A stretch of 56,504 nucleotides of DNA from Saprospiraceae bacterium (GTDB lineage Bacteria > Bacteroidota > Bacteroidia > Chitinophagales > Saprospiraceae). Both the position numbers and the translations under genes were made by a program. The DNA lies in assembly GCA_027486765.1 (NCBI GenBank), contig JAIXOO010000451.1, positions 1 through 56,504 of the forward strand, read 5' to 3'. The notes beneath the pieces were generated by a model. The model did not search any database, was not told the origin of the DNA, and worked only from the letters and a program-made list of their open reading frames with translations. The first letter of the stretch is position 1. Each line of letters opens with the position of its first letter. Below, piece after piece: positions 9,101-16,320 of this stretch.

Positions 9101-9610
9101 TACCCCATAAGGCAGGATGTTTTGGATGCCATCCACCAGAGAAACACTGACCTCGGACGGCCCATTGTTGATCAGCCTTGATCTGCGGACAAAACCAAAT
9201 TGATCGCTGGAATTCCATTCCACCTGAAAGGTCAATTGCAGGTCGTGATTGATTTCTTCGAAGATGATTTTGTTCCCAAAAACATGCTTGTACAAATTCT
9301 GGCTTCTGCGGTGCAGGCCTTCGTACCGGGAGGAAAAGGGTTCCCAGATGTGTTTGGCTCCGGCATGCTGCACTAAAAATATGGACTTACTGCCCGTTAT
9401 TTCCACCGACTCGGTTATTTTGTCGTCGGTGTAATAAGGGAACAATGCGTAATCTGCATTTTTTCGCCCGGCGCTCAGTCCACCATTGCTGGAAATGAAC
9501 ATCCAGTGGTCAGAGTCGCTGACGATGCTCATAAAAAATGGGCGAAGTGCATCGCTATCCGCTATTTTAAAATAGCTATCAGTGCCTATTTGGGTATATT
9601 CTAGCTCCAT
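6194..9610 (-). CDS. Beta-1,3-glucan/oligosaccharide phosphorylase (GH149/GH161-type, clan GH-Q)
   Basis: A 1138-residue cytoplasmic protein without signal peptide. The N-terminal ~300 residues look like the beta-sandwich of GH94-type phosphorylases. The middle is an (alpha/alpha)6 barrel with signature stretches NWRDIFQNWEAL, NPWSYIGYWGDHQIIYL and GGIWMNTQRPEWNDANNALV. Asp636 in the RPEWND motif sits where GH94-clan phosphorylases have their catalytic acid. Size and context (GH16, two GH17, glucan operon) suggest the beta-1,3-glucan phosphorylase families GH149 or GH161. The enzyme would split beta-1,3-glucan oligomers with phosphate to glucose 1-phosphate, saving ATP. The ATG lies 6 bp after the GH16 stop. 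I cannot separate GH149 from GH161 by eye, and GH94 itself is the fallback. Confidence 0.8.
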   Translation of the reverse strand: MELEYTQIGTDSYFKIADSDALRPFFMSIVSDSDHWMFISSNGGLSAGRKNADYALFPYYTDDKITESVEITGSKSIFLVQHAGAKHIWEPFSSRYEGLHRRSQNLYKHVFGNKIIFEEINHDLQLTFQVEWNSSDQFGFVRRSRLINNGPSEVSVSLVDGIQNILPYGVPSSLQNSSSNLVDAYKRSELDQATGLGIYALSAIIVDKAEPSEALKANVVWSLGLEAPTYLLSSLQLAAFRQGKPLQQEEDVKAEKGAYFLHKEIVLASQSEKAWMIVANVNQSHTTLAQLLDWIKNEKGLAQLVNEDVAAGTKRLLALNAAADGLQMSADHRKDTRHFSNVLFNIMRGGIFDDNYQIEKWDFTHYLSKANRIVFEKAKPILDKLPEVFSFFEVKQIAQQSGDAHFARLCLEYMPLKFSRRHGDPSRPWNWFSINTRSEKDGSKIFDYQGNWRDIFQNWEALAHSYPAFIESMVFKFLNATTFDGYNPYRVTKDGFDWETIEPDNPWSYIGYWGDHQIIYLLKFLEFMEDHEPGQLESLFDQSSFVYANVPYRIKTYEDTLQNPKDTIEFDHESDKEIHAHKESLGADGALLRNQQGEIHTVTFVEKILATVLAKLSNFIPEGGIWMNTQRPEWNDANNALVGNGVSVVTLCYLRRFLYFFKKVFAASAAKEAGISTELLVFLNSVAQTLQHSEHLLSGKISDQDRKQVLDGLGKAGSAYRTQLYGQPFSGAKQVIALDEINAFFDLSLRFLEHTIEANQRPDHLYHAYNLMTIEGEDAVSISHLSEMLEGQVAVLSAKYLSSQEVLTLLDSLKQSKLFRPDQYSYLLYPNKDLPGFFVKNNVPKEAVEYSALLTQLVSDGNGDIIEKDVNGVFHFNSNFKNANDLNTALNELANTAYASLLEKDKKRVLQIFEDLFNHKAFTGRSGTFYGYEGLGSIYWHMVSKFQLAVLECCQKAVDEGESPELIGQLLDHYYEISEGIGVHKSPSLYGAFPTDPYSHTPAGKGAQQPGMTGQVKEDILSRFGELGVQVKNGQLHFNPYLLRKSEFLEEAKTFAYVDVQQESRQLQVEKGSLCFTYCQVPIIYTLAAENQLSITDKNHTTTTLNDLTLDEPNSLKIFERTGEIILIRVHIQTSILK

Positions 9611-9616
9611 CGTTGA

Positions 9617-10456
9617 TTAGTTGACCTCTTTGTAAACCTTGACATAATCCACCAGCATGGTTTGAGGAAATGGCGTTTGGGACGTAGGGAAGCCCACGAA
9701 GTTGCCGCCCACTGCAATATTCATGATGATGAAAAAGGGTTGATTGTAAACCCATTCTCCGGGCGTATCTTCTGGCGTTAAGCGCTGATAAAGGACCTCG
9801 TCCACGTAAAAATCAATAAAGTCTTTGCCCCATTCAACCGCAAAAACATGAAAATCCACATCAAAGCGGTCGTTCGTAAAACCATAACTTTTGGTAATGG
9901 CTGCTCCACCAGAATAGCCTGGGCCATGCACGGAACCATAAATGAGGTTGGGCTCCTGTCCACGGTACTCCATGATGTCGATTTCGCCGCACTGTGGCCA
10001 GGTAACCTGATCAATATTGGCACCTAACATCCAGAATGCCGGCCAGATTCCAGGGCCCCAGGGCAATTTAATGCGCGCTTCAAAGCGGCCATAAGCTTGT
10101 GCGAAAACGCCTTTTGTGTTCAGCCTTGCGGAAGTGAAGCCACGCCCAGCATAACTTTCTCGGCGAGCGGTGATGGCCAGATTGCCTGTTCCATCCAGCG
10201 CAACGTTTTCTGGACGATTGGTGTAATACTGTAATTCCTGATTGCCCCAACCGTCATTTCCAGGGCCGATTCCGAGGTCATAAACCCATTTAGAGGCATC
10301 GGGCGCTTTGCCTGCCGAGCCATCGAAATTGTCTTCCCAGACCAATTGGTAGTCGCGGTCCACGATGGTATTGTCCTCATCCTGGCAGCTCCAGAAAGTA
10401 CAAAACATCAGGACAAGCAGAAAGCTATTTATGAAGGTTGAATGATTCCATTTCAT
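9617..10456 (-). CDS. GH16 laminarinase lipoprotein (endo-beta-1,3-glucanase)
   Basis: A 279-residue family 16 glycoside hydrolase. The signal peptide ends in lipobox FWSC (Cys24), followed by QDEDN. This acidic cluster resembles the lipoprotein export signal that places Bacteroidota lipoproteins on the cell surface. The catalytic signature EIDIMEYRG gives nucleophile Glu158, Asp160 and acid/base Glu163. The Met bulge in ExDxMExxG is typical of laminarinases. The domain runs to the end (FPQTMLVDYVKVYKE), and length is normal for a single GH16 module. It probably makes the first endo cut on surface-bound laminarin-like glucan. It is 20 bp after the preceding binding lipoprotein and 6 bp before the phosphorylase. 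Confidence 0.93.
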   Translation of the reverse strand: MKWNHSTFINSFLLVLMFCTFWSCQDEDNTIVDRDYQLVWEDNFDGSAGKAPDASKWVYDLGIGPGNDGWGNQELQYYTNRPENVALDGTGNLAITARRESYAGRGFTSARLNTKGVFAQAYGRFEARIKLPWGPGIWPAFWMLGANIDQVTWPQCGEIDIMEYRGQEPNLIYGSVHGPGYSGGAAITKSYGFTNDRFDVDFHVFAVEWGKDFIDFYVDEVLYQRLTPEDTPGEWVYNQPFFIIMNIAVGGNFVGFPTSQTPFPQTMLVDYVKVYKEVN

Positions 10457-10476
10457 TGTAAAAAAATTAGTTGGGA

Positions 10477-12825
10477 CTATTTGTGAAATAAAATATTGTC
10501 GAGATAGATTTTCCCGTTCCCCTCGAATTTGAATTGGAAAACCTTACTCAGGTCAACCGTCGGGGTGAATTCCTTCAGCGGAATATCGATACTCGTCCAG
10601 CCAGAGCTGGGCACTTTTAAGGTATATGGCTTCTCCGCAGGTCCTGGGCTGATGAGGAACACTTTTAGTTCCGTGGAGTTTGCAGTCCAGAAATCGAGGT
10701 GCAACTGAGTCATTCCGCTTACGTTCTGATTACTGCCCAACTGAATGCCCTGATAGTTCAGTCCAGTAAACAGGAGTGTATTGTTGCCTGCAACTGGTAC
10801 CTGGGTAACCTTGGTTGCCTGTCCCCAGTTAGGATTAAGGTCGGTGCCAGCAACGTTGGTATAGGCGTCGCTGAATACCGAGATCACATTGGCAGCACTA
10901 AAGGTGGGTGTGGGCGCCGCTGTAGTTGGGTCAGTGCTTACTACCGCGTTTTTATAGAAGTAGAGGTTGTCCAGATAAATATCGCCGTTGCCGTCAAATT
11001 TGAATTGAATCAGGTTGTTGAGGGCAACCGGGGAGAAATCACTCAGGGGGATATCCACACTGCTCCAGCCGTTGGTGGGCACTTTGAGTACGACTGCTTT
11101 CTCTACTGGGCCAGGGCTGATGATAAAAACATTTAAATTGCTTGAATTTTTACTCCAAATATCGAGGTGCAGGTGAGTCATGCTGGAGACGTTGAGGTTG
11201 CTGCCGAATTGTGTCCCCTGGTAATTCAAGTTCTCGTAACGCAGGGTATTGTTCCCCGCAATCGACAATTGGGTAACCTTGGTCGCTTGTCCCCAATTCG
11301 GATTAAAATCTGTTCCGGCCTGGTTGGTATAGGTGTCGCTAAACACAGAAATGACATTGGCAGCACTACGGGTAGGGGCAGGCGCTGCAACAGTGGGGCC
11401 AGTAGGCGGCGCTACTATTCCCGCGTTGTAGAAATACACATTGTCAACATACACGTTGGGAATTTCACCAGAAAGCACCAATTGAGCGAGATTTGCTCGT
11501 TTGGTCAGCCCGGTGAACCTTGACAGTGGAATGTCCAAACTCACCCATTCATTTGAAACAAGGGTTGGACGGCTGAAAGAAAGTTCATGCGAAGAGTCGT
11601 CGCCTCCCCCAAAAGTCCCATTCGGACCAAAATCTACCAGCTGCACCTTGAAGGTCTTTGGAAGGTCGGTGGGATCAGGTGTCCAAATATCCAAATGGAA
11701 ATGCGTCATGGCGGAGGCATTAATGGTCTTGGAACTGAATTCGATGCCTACAAAATTGAGGCTGCGGTAGCGTTTCGCATCGTTCCCCGCAATTTTAACC
11801 TCAGAATCTTCGGCGGTGGAAAATTGCCAGCGGGTATTCCAGGTGTCGACGGTCACATTGTTGTAGGCATTGCTGAAGAGTGAAATGACACTGTCTGCTT
11901 TGACGGTAGGCGTGGGGGCTGGAGTGGCAGGGCCAACTGATTTTCCGCTTGAATTGAGCGTCATGGAGCCGATCGCATTCAGTTCGCCCACTTTGGCGGT
12001 GATGACTGCCTTGCCGGCATCAGCTACCGAAACAACACCAGCGCTACTGACTGAAGCTACCGCGGGGTTGGAGGACAAAAAAGTGAAATACGCCGGAGCT
12101 GCGTCCACACTTTGATCAATGCCGGTTGGCAAATTAAACGCAACCTTCAATCCGCCGATGTTCAGTTTTTGCTCCGTTTCCACCGAAAAAACCTGATTTT
12201 GGCCATCCAAAATGGCAGGTTTCGGATGGGCAATGGTTCCTAATTTTTCAAATTTCAAGTCGTCAATCCAGAAGGTATAACCGAGCTCGTTTTCCGGGCC
12301 TTCGGAATAAAAGAACATGCCTCTTTCTTGCTTTAATTTTGAAGGATCGGGGATGGGGATGATGAATTTTTGCCAATTGGAATTGACTTTTACCCCTCTT
12401 AGCGTAACCTGGTATTTTGACTCGCCAAAGTCGTTTCCAAAGCCGACCACATCAATCGTAGCCGCTTTGGAGGCCTTGGCCCAAAAGGTCAGTGCATCGT
12501 AGCCCGACAGGTCACGCCCAACGCTGGTGATGAATCCACCACCAGCATAAGCCCCTTTGGGGTCTCCAGCGTCGGGCACCTCAAATTTCATGGAGGCCGT
12601 ACCTTTGTATTTTACCTCTGCATCCACATCAAAGGCGGTGACTTTAGAACCACCGAAGGCGGCGTAGTTGAGTCCGGCGCTGAATCCGTCAATGAAGACC
12701 TCAGGAGTAGTGGGAAATGTAGCTGGCGCGAGGCCATCAATGTCCCGCTTGCAACTGAACACCGTGATTAGGGCCAAACTGGCGAACAGGAAGAGTGCAG
12801 CTATTTTATGCTTTAAATGTTGCAT
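10477..12825 (-). CDS. Multi-module glucan-binding lipoprotein (Ig-like plus repeated jelly-roll modules)
   Basis: A 782-residue lipoprotein (lipobox VFSC, Cys25). The start at 12825 places the signal peptide at the N-terminus, and an upstream in-frame start would add 12 residues. An N-terminal galactose-binding-like domain (about 35-200, ending WIDDLKFEKLG) is followed by a BIG2-like Ig module (about 215-300, SSNPAVASVSSAGVVSV). Three further beta-sandwich modules then follow, each opening with a VISxFSxxY motif and closing with YLDNxxF or YVDNVYF. The last two are close copies. There is no catalytic motif, so it is interpreted as a surface glucan-binding protein that may take the place of SusD/SusE-type binders. 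It precedes the GH16 gene by 20 bp. Confidence 0.8.
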   Translation of the reverse strand: MQHLKHKIAALFLFASLALITVFSCKRDIDGLAPATFPTTPEVFIDGFSAGLNYAAFGGSKVTAFDVDAEVKYKGTASMKFEVPDAGDPKGAYAGGGFITSVGRDLSGYDALTFWAKASKAATIDVVGFGNDFGESKYQVTLRGVKVNSNWQKFIIPIPDPSKLKQERGMFFYSEGPENELGYTFWIDDLKFEKLGTIAHPKPAILDGQNQVFSVETEQKLNIGGLKVAFNLPTGIDQSVDAAPAYFTFLSSNPAVASVSSAGVVSVADAGKAVITAKVGELNAIGSMTLNSSGKSVGPATPAPTPTVKADSVISLFSNAYNNVTVDTWNTRWQFSTAEDSEVKIAGNDAKRYRSLNFVGIEFSSKTINASAMTHFHLDIWTPDPTDLPKTFKVQLVDFGPNGTFGGGDDSSHELSFSRPTLVSNEWVSLDIPLSRFTGLTKRANLAQLVLSGEIPNVYVDNVYFYNAGIVAPPTGPTVAAPAPTRSAANVISVFSDTYTNQAGTDFNPNWGQATKVTQLSIAGNNTLRYENLNYQGTQFGSNLNVSSMTHLHLDIWSKNSSNLNVFIISPGPVEKAVVLKVPTNGWSSVDIPLSDFSPVALNNLIQFKFDGNGDIYLDNLYFYKNAVVSTDPTTAAPTPTFSAANVISVFSDAYTNVAGTDLNPNWGQATKVTQVPVAGNNTLLFTGLNYQGIQLGSNQNVSGMTQLHLDFWTANSTELKVFLISPGPAEKPYTLKVPSSGWTSIDIPLKEFTPTVDLSKVFQFKFEGNGKIYLDNILFHK

Positions 12826-12887
12826 GGTAGATTTCTTGATGTTGATTAAGTTGTAGGGCAAAATGAGCGCTTGTTTTTTTATCGCCC

Positions 12888-15800
12888 CTAATTGTTATTG
12901 ATGTTGATTTGCAAATAGGTCTGAAATTCCCATTCCTGGCCATTGCCAAAACCTATGGCAGTAGGGTCACAAACGAGTTGTCCCCTTGAATCGATCGTCG
13001 TTGCTGGGCAGTAGCGGGGCGAATACTGGTCAAGTGAACGCCAGGTGTAGCGGATGCCCAAGCGAGAAGTGGGCAATTCAATCCAGGAAGGTTTGGCCAG
13101 GCTGGTGGAAATATCCGCCATGAGCTGCAGGGGGAAGGTCAAGTTGAAGTCGCGGTGGTAATCAAAAGGCCCCCAATCGTTTACCTTAGCCATGGCGATC
13201 AATTTGGTCTTTTTATAAATGAGGCGCAAATCGCCGCCAAAACGTTTGATGAGCCGGGCATCACTACCGTTGGCCTGGGCTGTCCCGGCGAAAAGGTTGG
13301 CGATAAACCCAAATTCAGGAGTCATTTTTGAAACGATGCGCGAATGAGCCTCCCAGAGGTCTTGTGCCGGAGCGGCGCCAGGGAAGGCAAAAATGGTGCG
13401 CCCATCGCCAAGGATACCAATCGCTGCATCCTGAGTGGTGGGCAAGTGGCGGTAAACGAAACCACCGCTGACGGCAAAGCTTGCATCTTCCGCAATGTCG
13501 TTGTCCCATTCATACATCCAGGTGCCGGGAGTAGGGTCGTAAGTGAAAAGGATTTCACCAGCCACGGTTTCCCGGTTTGAGCGCACTGCAAATGGATCAT
13601 CGAGAATGTTTCGCGGACGCCCAGGCGCTGGCACACCGTTGGGGATGGGGTCTTCGATTGGTTTCTGCCACAAGAAGTTGGGCGCGATTTGGAAATCGCC
13701 CAATCCTACTGTGAAACCGGTCAGGAAATTGTATTGATTGCCGCTGCCACTGTCTTTGAGTCGCCAGCCAGTGAAGGTTTTGGTGTAATCAGCTCCACCT
13801 TGCGCTAGAATTCCCTGCGCAGCTCCCTGCGCATACCATTGGAATGGCCCAGAAGCATAGGTCACCTTGAACTTACCACCCCAGGTATCTTTCATGGTGG
13901 TTTTATCCTGGTAAATCTCGTATTTCCCTTCCTCGGTTTGGTGGGCAACCTGGAAAACTTCCCCAACGCGGTTCGAGTTCGACCAAATGCCGCCCAGTTC
14001 GACTCCCACTGATCCCATCATTCTTTTGACATGCAAAGAAGCCCTGCGGGTAGGTGGGATCGGCACTGCAAATGAGCTCACCGCCGGGGCTTGCCGATCG
14101 ATGTCTTCGTGAAAAACTCCTGTCAGGTTGTATTTGCCGATTTGTTTGCTGTATTTCGCCAAGATGGCCGGGTTGGCACCCCACCACAGTTGAGGGCCGA
14201 AAGCCACTTTTAAATTTTTGATCTGCTTTTTACCCGTCAGTTCAAAGCCAAATGGTGCATCACCATTGTAAATGTCAATATTGGGGCCGTAATTGGCTTC
14301 AGGGTAAAAACCAAAGAAATCACCTTCGTAGCCCCAGTGGTAATGTCCGGTCCGGTAGAAAGCCTTCAAGTCGAAATGTTTGGCATTCCAATTGATATCG
14401 GCACGATAGACCTTGAAACGTTCTGCATCGGACAGTTCAACTGCGCTGTTCGTATTGTTGCCAATGTTGAAGGATTGAACCGTGCGGATGCGGCCCCGGT
14501 TTTCGTAAAATATTTCGTTGATGGGGTTTTCTGCAACGTTCCCCAGGATGTTGAACGAAACGTTGGCCCGCAAATTTTCGGAAGGTTTTGCCTCTACACC
14601 GATAAAAAAAGACTGCATGTGGTCGAAGCCCAATTGGTCGGGGTAAGCCGTTCGACCTGGAATCGGGTCATTGGGTGTAGCGATCTTTTTTCCTCCCGTA
14701 TTAAAGGTGTAGAGATCCGCCCTGAATTCGCTCAATCGCACCTTTTTTGTCTGCTCTCCGGTGAGGGCTGCTTTGTCGCCCCGTGCCTTTATCACCACAT
14801 CCATGAGCTGGATTTGGGAGAAATGATTGTCCACATCGGCAATTGTTATTCCTTTATCCAAGGGATTCAGACCGTGGGCTTCTTTCAGTGCATAATAGGC
14901 TGCCCGAGGATACAATTGGTAAAGCCCTCTTTCATTGGTGGGCCCTTTGGCGCAAATGCCAAACCATTCCTCATTCATGTTGTTTTCACCCTCATCGTAG
15001 TCATGCAGGTACCCCCCGTTGCTCCAGGAGGCGTTGTTGTCGTGGATGGAGAGGTTGCTGGTTTGTCCAAACTTCCACCAACCATCGCTGAACTGGAAAG
15101 TAAAACCTCCGAGACTATTGCCTGCTTTGCCCAGGCCCGCAGCATTTTCATAAATTTCTTTCCAGTTGCCCAGCATGTAATAGGCTTGGGATTGCTGGTC
15201 TTCGTCATTGTCGCGGGCATTGAACGCATCCGCGCCAAATTCAGTAAACAAAATTGGTTTCTTCAGTTCAGCCTTCACCTTTTGAAAGGCATCCCCGAAG
15301 GAAAGGCCCCGGTACATGTTGGTCCCAAAAATGTCTACGTCTTTGCATTCTTTAACGATGAGATCCAAAAAAAGCAGATCGCCGTTGCACATCGCCACAG
15401 GGTGTGATTGGTCGATGCCTTTCATCGCTACTGCTGCTTCATTGAAGAGTTTGTACATCGATGTTGCCCGTGTAGTAGATTTTCGGTCTTGCACTGGGAT
15501 GTCCTCCGTTTCGGCACCATCCCAAAATAGTCCGTAGTTGTTTTCGTTGCCGAGCAGGTACAGCAACAAACCTGGCGTATCCTTGTATTGCTCGGTCATT
15601 GTTTTTACCTCTGCGAGCAATAAATCCCGGGTGCGGGGGTCGGCATATTCCGTATTGGCTACCCATGCACCGCTCAAGGTGAGGCCGTAGCGCCCAAAGG
15701 AATGGTTGAGCATGGTGTAGATGCCGTATTTTTCGTAGATGTAGCGAATCCAGCGGGCTGGCACTCCGGTGTACTGCCGGACTACATTGACCCCCATGTT

Positions 15801-16046
15801 TTTCAACAGGGGCATTTCGGTGTCGAGGGCTGCCCGAATGATGTCGTCGGGTTGTTTCCAAAGGCTGTAGGAATAGTTGGCTCCGATCGGGAAGTAGTCC
15901 CAATTCATGCCATTGATGAAGAAGTCCTTGCCGTTGACGACTAGCCTCATCCCATCCTGCTGGTTTGTGATGTTAACCTTATCAACCTGGGCCATGGCTG
16001 AAATGGCAAGAAAGGATAGGATCAATGTTTTAACTATTTTTTTCAT
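12888..16046 (-). CDS. GH2-type TIM-barrel glycosidase fused to a putative outer-membrane beta-barrel
   Basis: A 1052-residue protein with a Sec signal peptide (MKKIVKTLILSFLAISAMAQ). The chosen ATG at 16046 gives a normal signal peptide, whereas an in-frame GTG at 16100 would bury it. Residues ~30-410 form a clan GH-A TIM barrel: LLGNENNYG gives acid/base Glu168 and ILFTEFGADAF gives nucleophile Glu269, as in GH2. From ~430 to the end the sequence turns into alternating polar/hydrophobic strands rich in aromatic and Gly residues with polar loops, such as FKVYRADINWNAKHFDLKAF. This pattern fits an outer-membrane barrel of many strands. It ends ...YLQININNN, without the usual terminal aromatic residue. 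It is the first gene of the glucan operon. The fusion would tie a glycosidase to the outer membrane or a pore. The barrel call is an inference. Confidence 0.75.
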   Translation of the reverse strand: MKKIVKTLILSFLAISAMAQVDKVNITNQQDGMRLVVNGKDFFINGMNWDYFPIGANYSYSLWKQPDDIIRAALDTEMPLLKNMGVNVVRQYTGVPARWIRYIYEKYGIYTMLNHSFGRYGLTLSGAWVANTEYADPRTRDLLLAEVKTMTEQYKDTPGLLLYLLGNENNYGLFWDGAETEDIPVQDRKSTTRATSMYKLFNEAAVAMKGIDQSHPVAMCNGDLLFLDLIVKECKDVDIFGTNMYRGLSFGDAFQKVKAELKKPILFTEFGADAFNARDNDEDQQSQAYYMLGNWKEIYENAAGLGKAGNSLGGFTFQFSDGWWKFGQTSNLSIHDNNASWSNGGYLHDYDEGENNMNEEWFGICAKGPTNERGLYQLYPRAAYYALKEAHGLNPLDKGITIADVDNHFSQIQLMDVVIKARGDKAALTGEQTKKVRLSEFRADLYTFNTGGKKIATPNDPIPGRTAYPDQLGFDHMQSFFIGVEAKPSENLRANVSFNILGNVAENPINEIFYENRGRIRTVQSFNIGNNTNSAVELSDAERFKVYRADINWNAKHFDLKAFYRTGHYHWGYEGDFFGFYPEANYGPNIDIYNGDAPFGFELTGKKQIKNLKVAFGPQLWWGANPAILAKYSKQIGKYNLTGVFHEDIDRQAPAVSSFAVPIPPTRRASLHVKRMMGSVGVELGGIWSNSNRVGEVFQVAHQTEEGKYEIYQDKTTMKDTWGGKFKVTYASGPFQWYAQGAAQGILAQGGADYTKTFTGWRLKDSGSGNQYNFLTGFTVGLGDFQIAPNFLWQKPIEDPIPNGVPAPGRPRNILDDPFAVRSNRETVAGEILFTYDPTPGTWMYEWDNDIAEDASFAVSGGFVYRHLPTTQDAAIGILGDGRTIFAFPGAAPAQDLWEAHSRIVSKMTPEFGFIANLFAGTAQANGSDARLIKRFGGDLRLIYKKTKLIAMAKVNDWGPFDYHRDFNLTFPLQLMADISTSLAKPSWIELPTSRLGIRYTWRSLDQYSPRYCPATTIDSRGQLVCDPTAIGFGNGQEWEFQTYLQININNN

Positions 16047-16320
16047 TTCCAGGTTATTGTAAAAGTAAATGATTGGGTCTGGAGAATATTTCCTTTCCAC
16101 TTGGATGCAAAGCCTTTTTTTATTTGGTTTTTCAAGTAGAACAGATGATTAGCTCAAAAGTAAACTCGAAAATCAACAGAAAAAAAAATTGAACCTCATC
16201 AAATATTTCGTCAATGATTTTTTCGACTACTACAAAAAAGTATTTTTATCTTTATAATTAATTTGTTGTTAATTTATTATGAAAAATACGGACTTTCACA
16301 ACAACCTCAACTTGTCCTAC
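16047..16320. promoter_or_regulatory. Divergent promoter region of the glucan locus
   Basis: A 274-bp AT-rich gap between the divergent operon and its regulator. It must hold the operon promoter and the regulator promoter. The half nearest the regulator is especially AT-rich, with long A and T runs (about 16180-16280). No clean TTTG/TAnnTTTG pair or clear palindrome was found, so no individual site is called. Confidence 0.5.

Noticed and set aside
14337-15407. A 356-codon open frame on the plus strand inside the barrel-fused glycosidase gene
   Set aside because: It is fully antisense to a gene with clear catalytic motifs and signal peptide. Its translation shows no family motif and only reflects codon bias of the true strand.
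16047-16320. Search for an operator of the glucan regulator
   Set aside because: Only A/T runs and near-matches to the -7 box were found; no dyad or direct repeat was strong enough to report.
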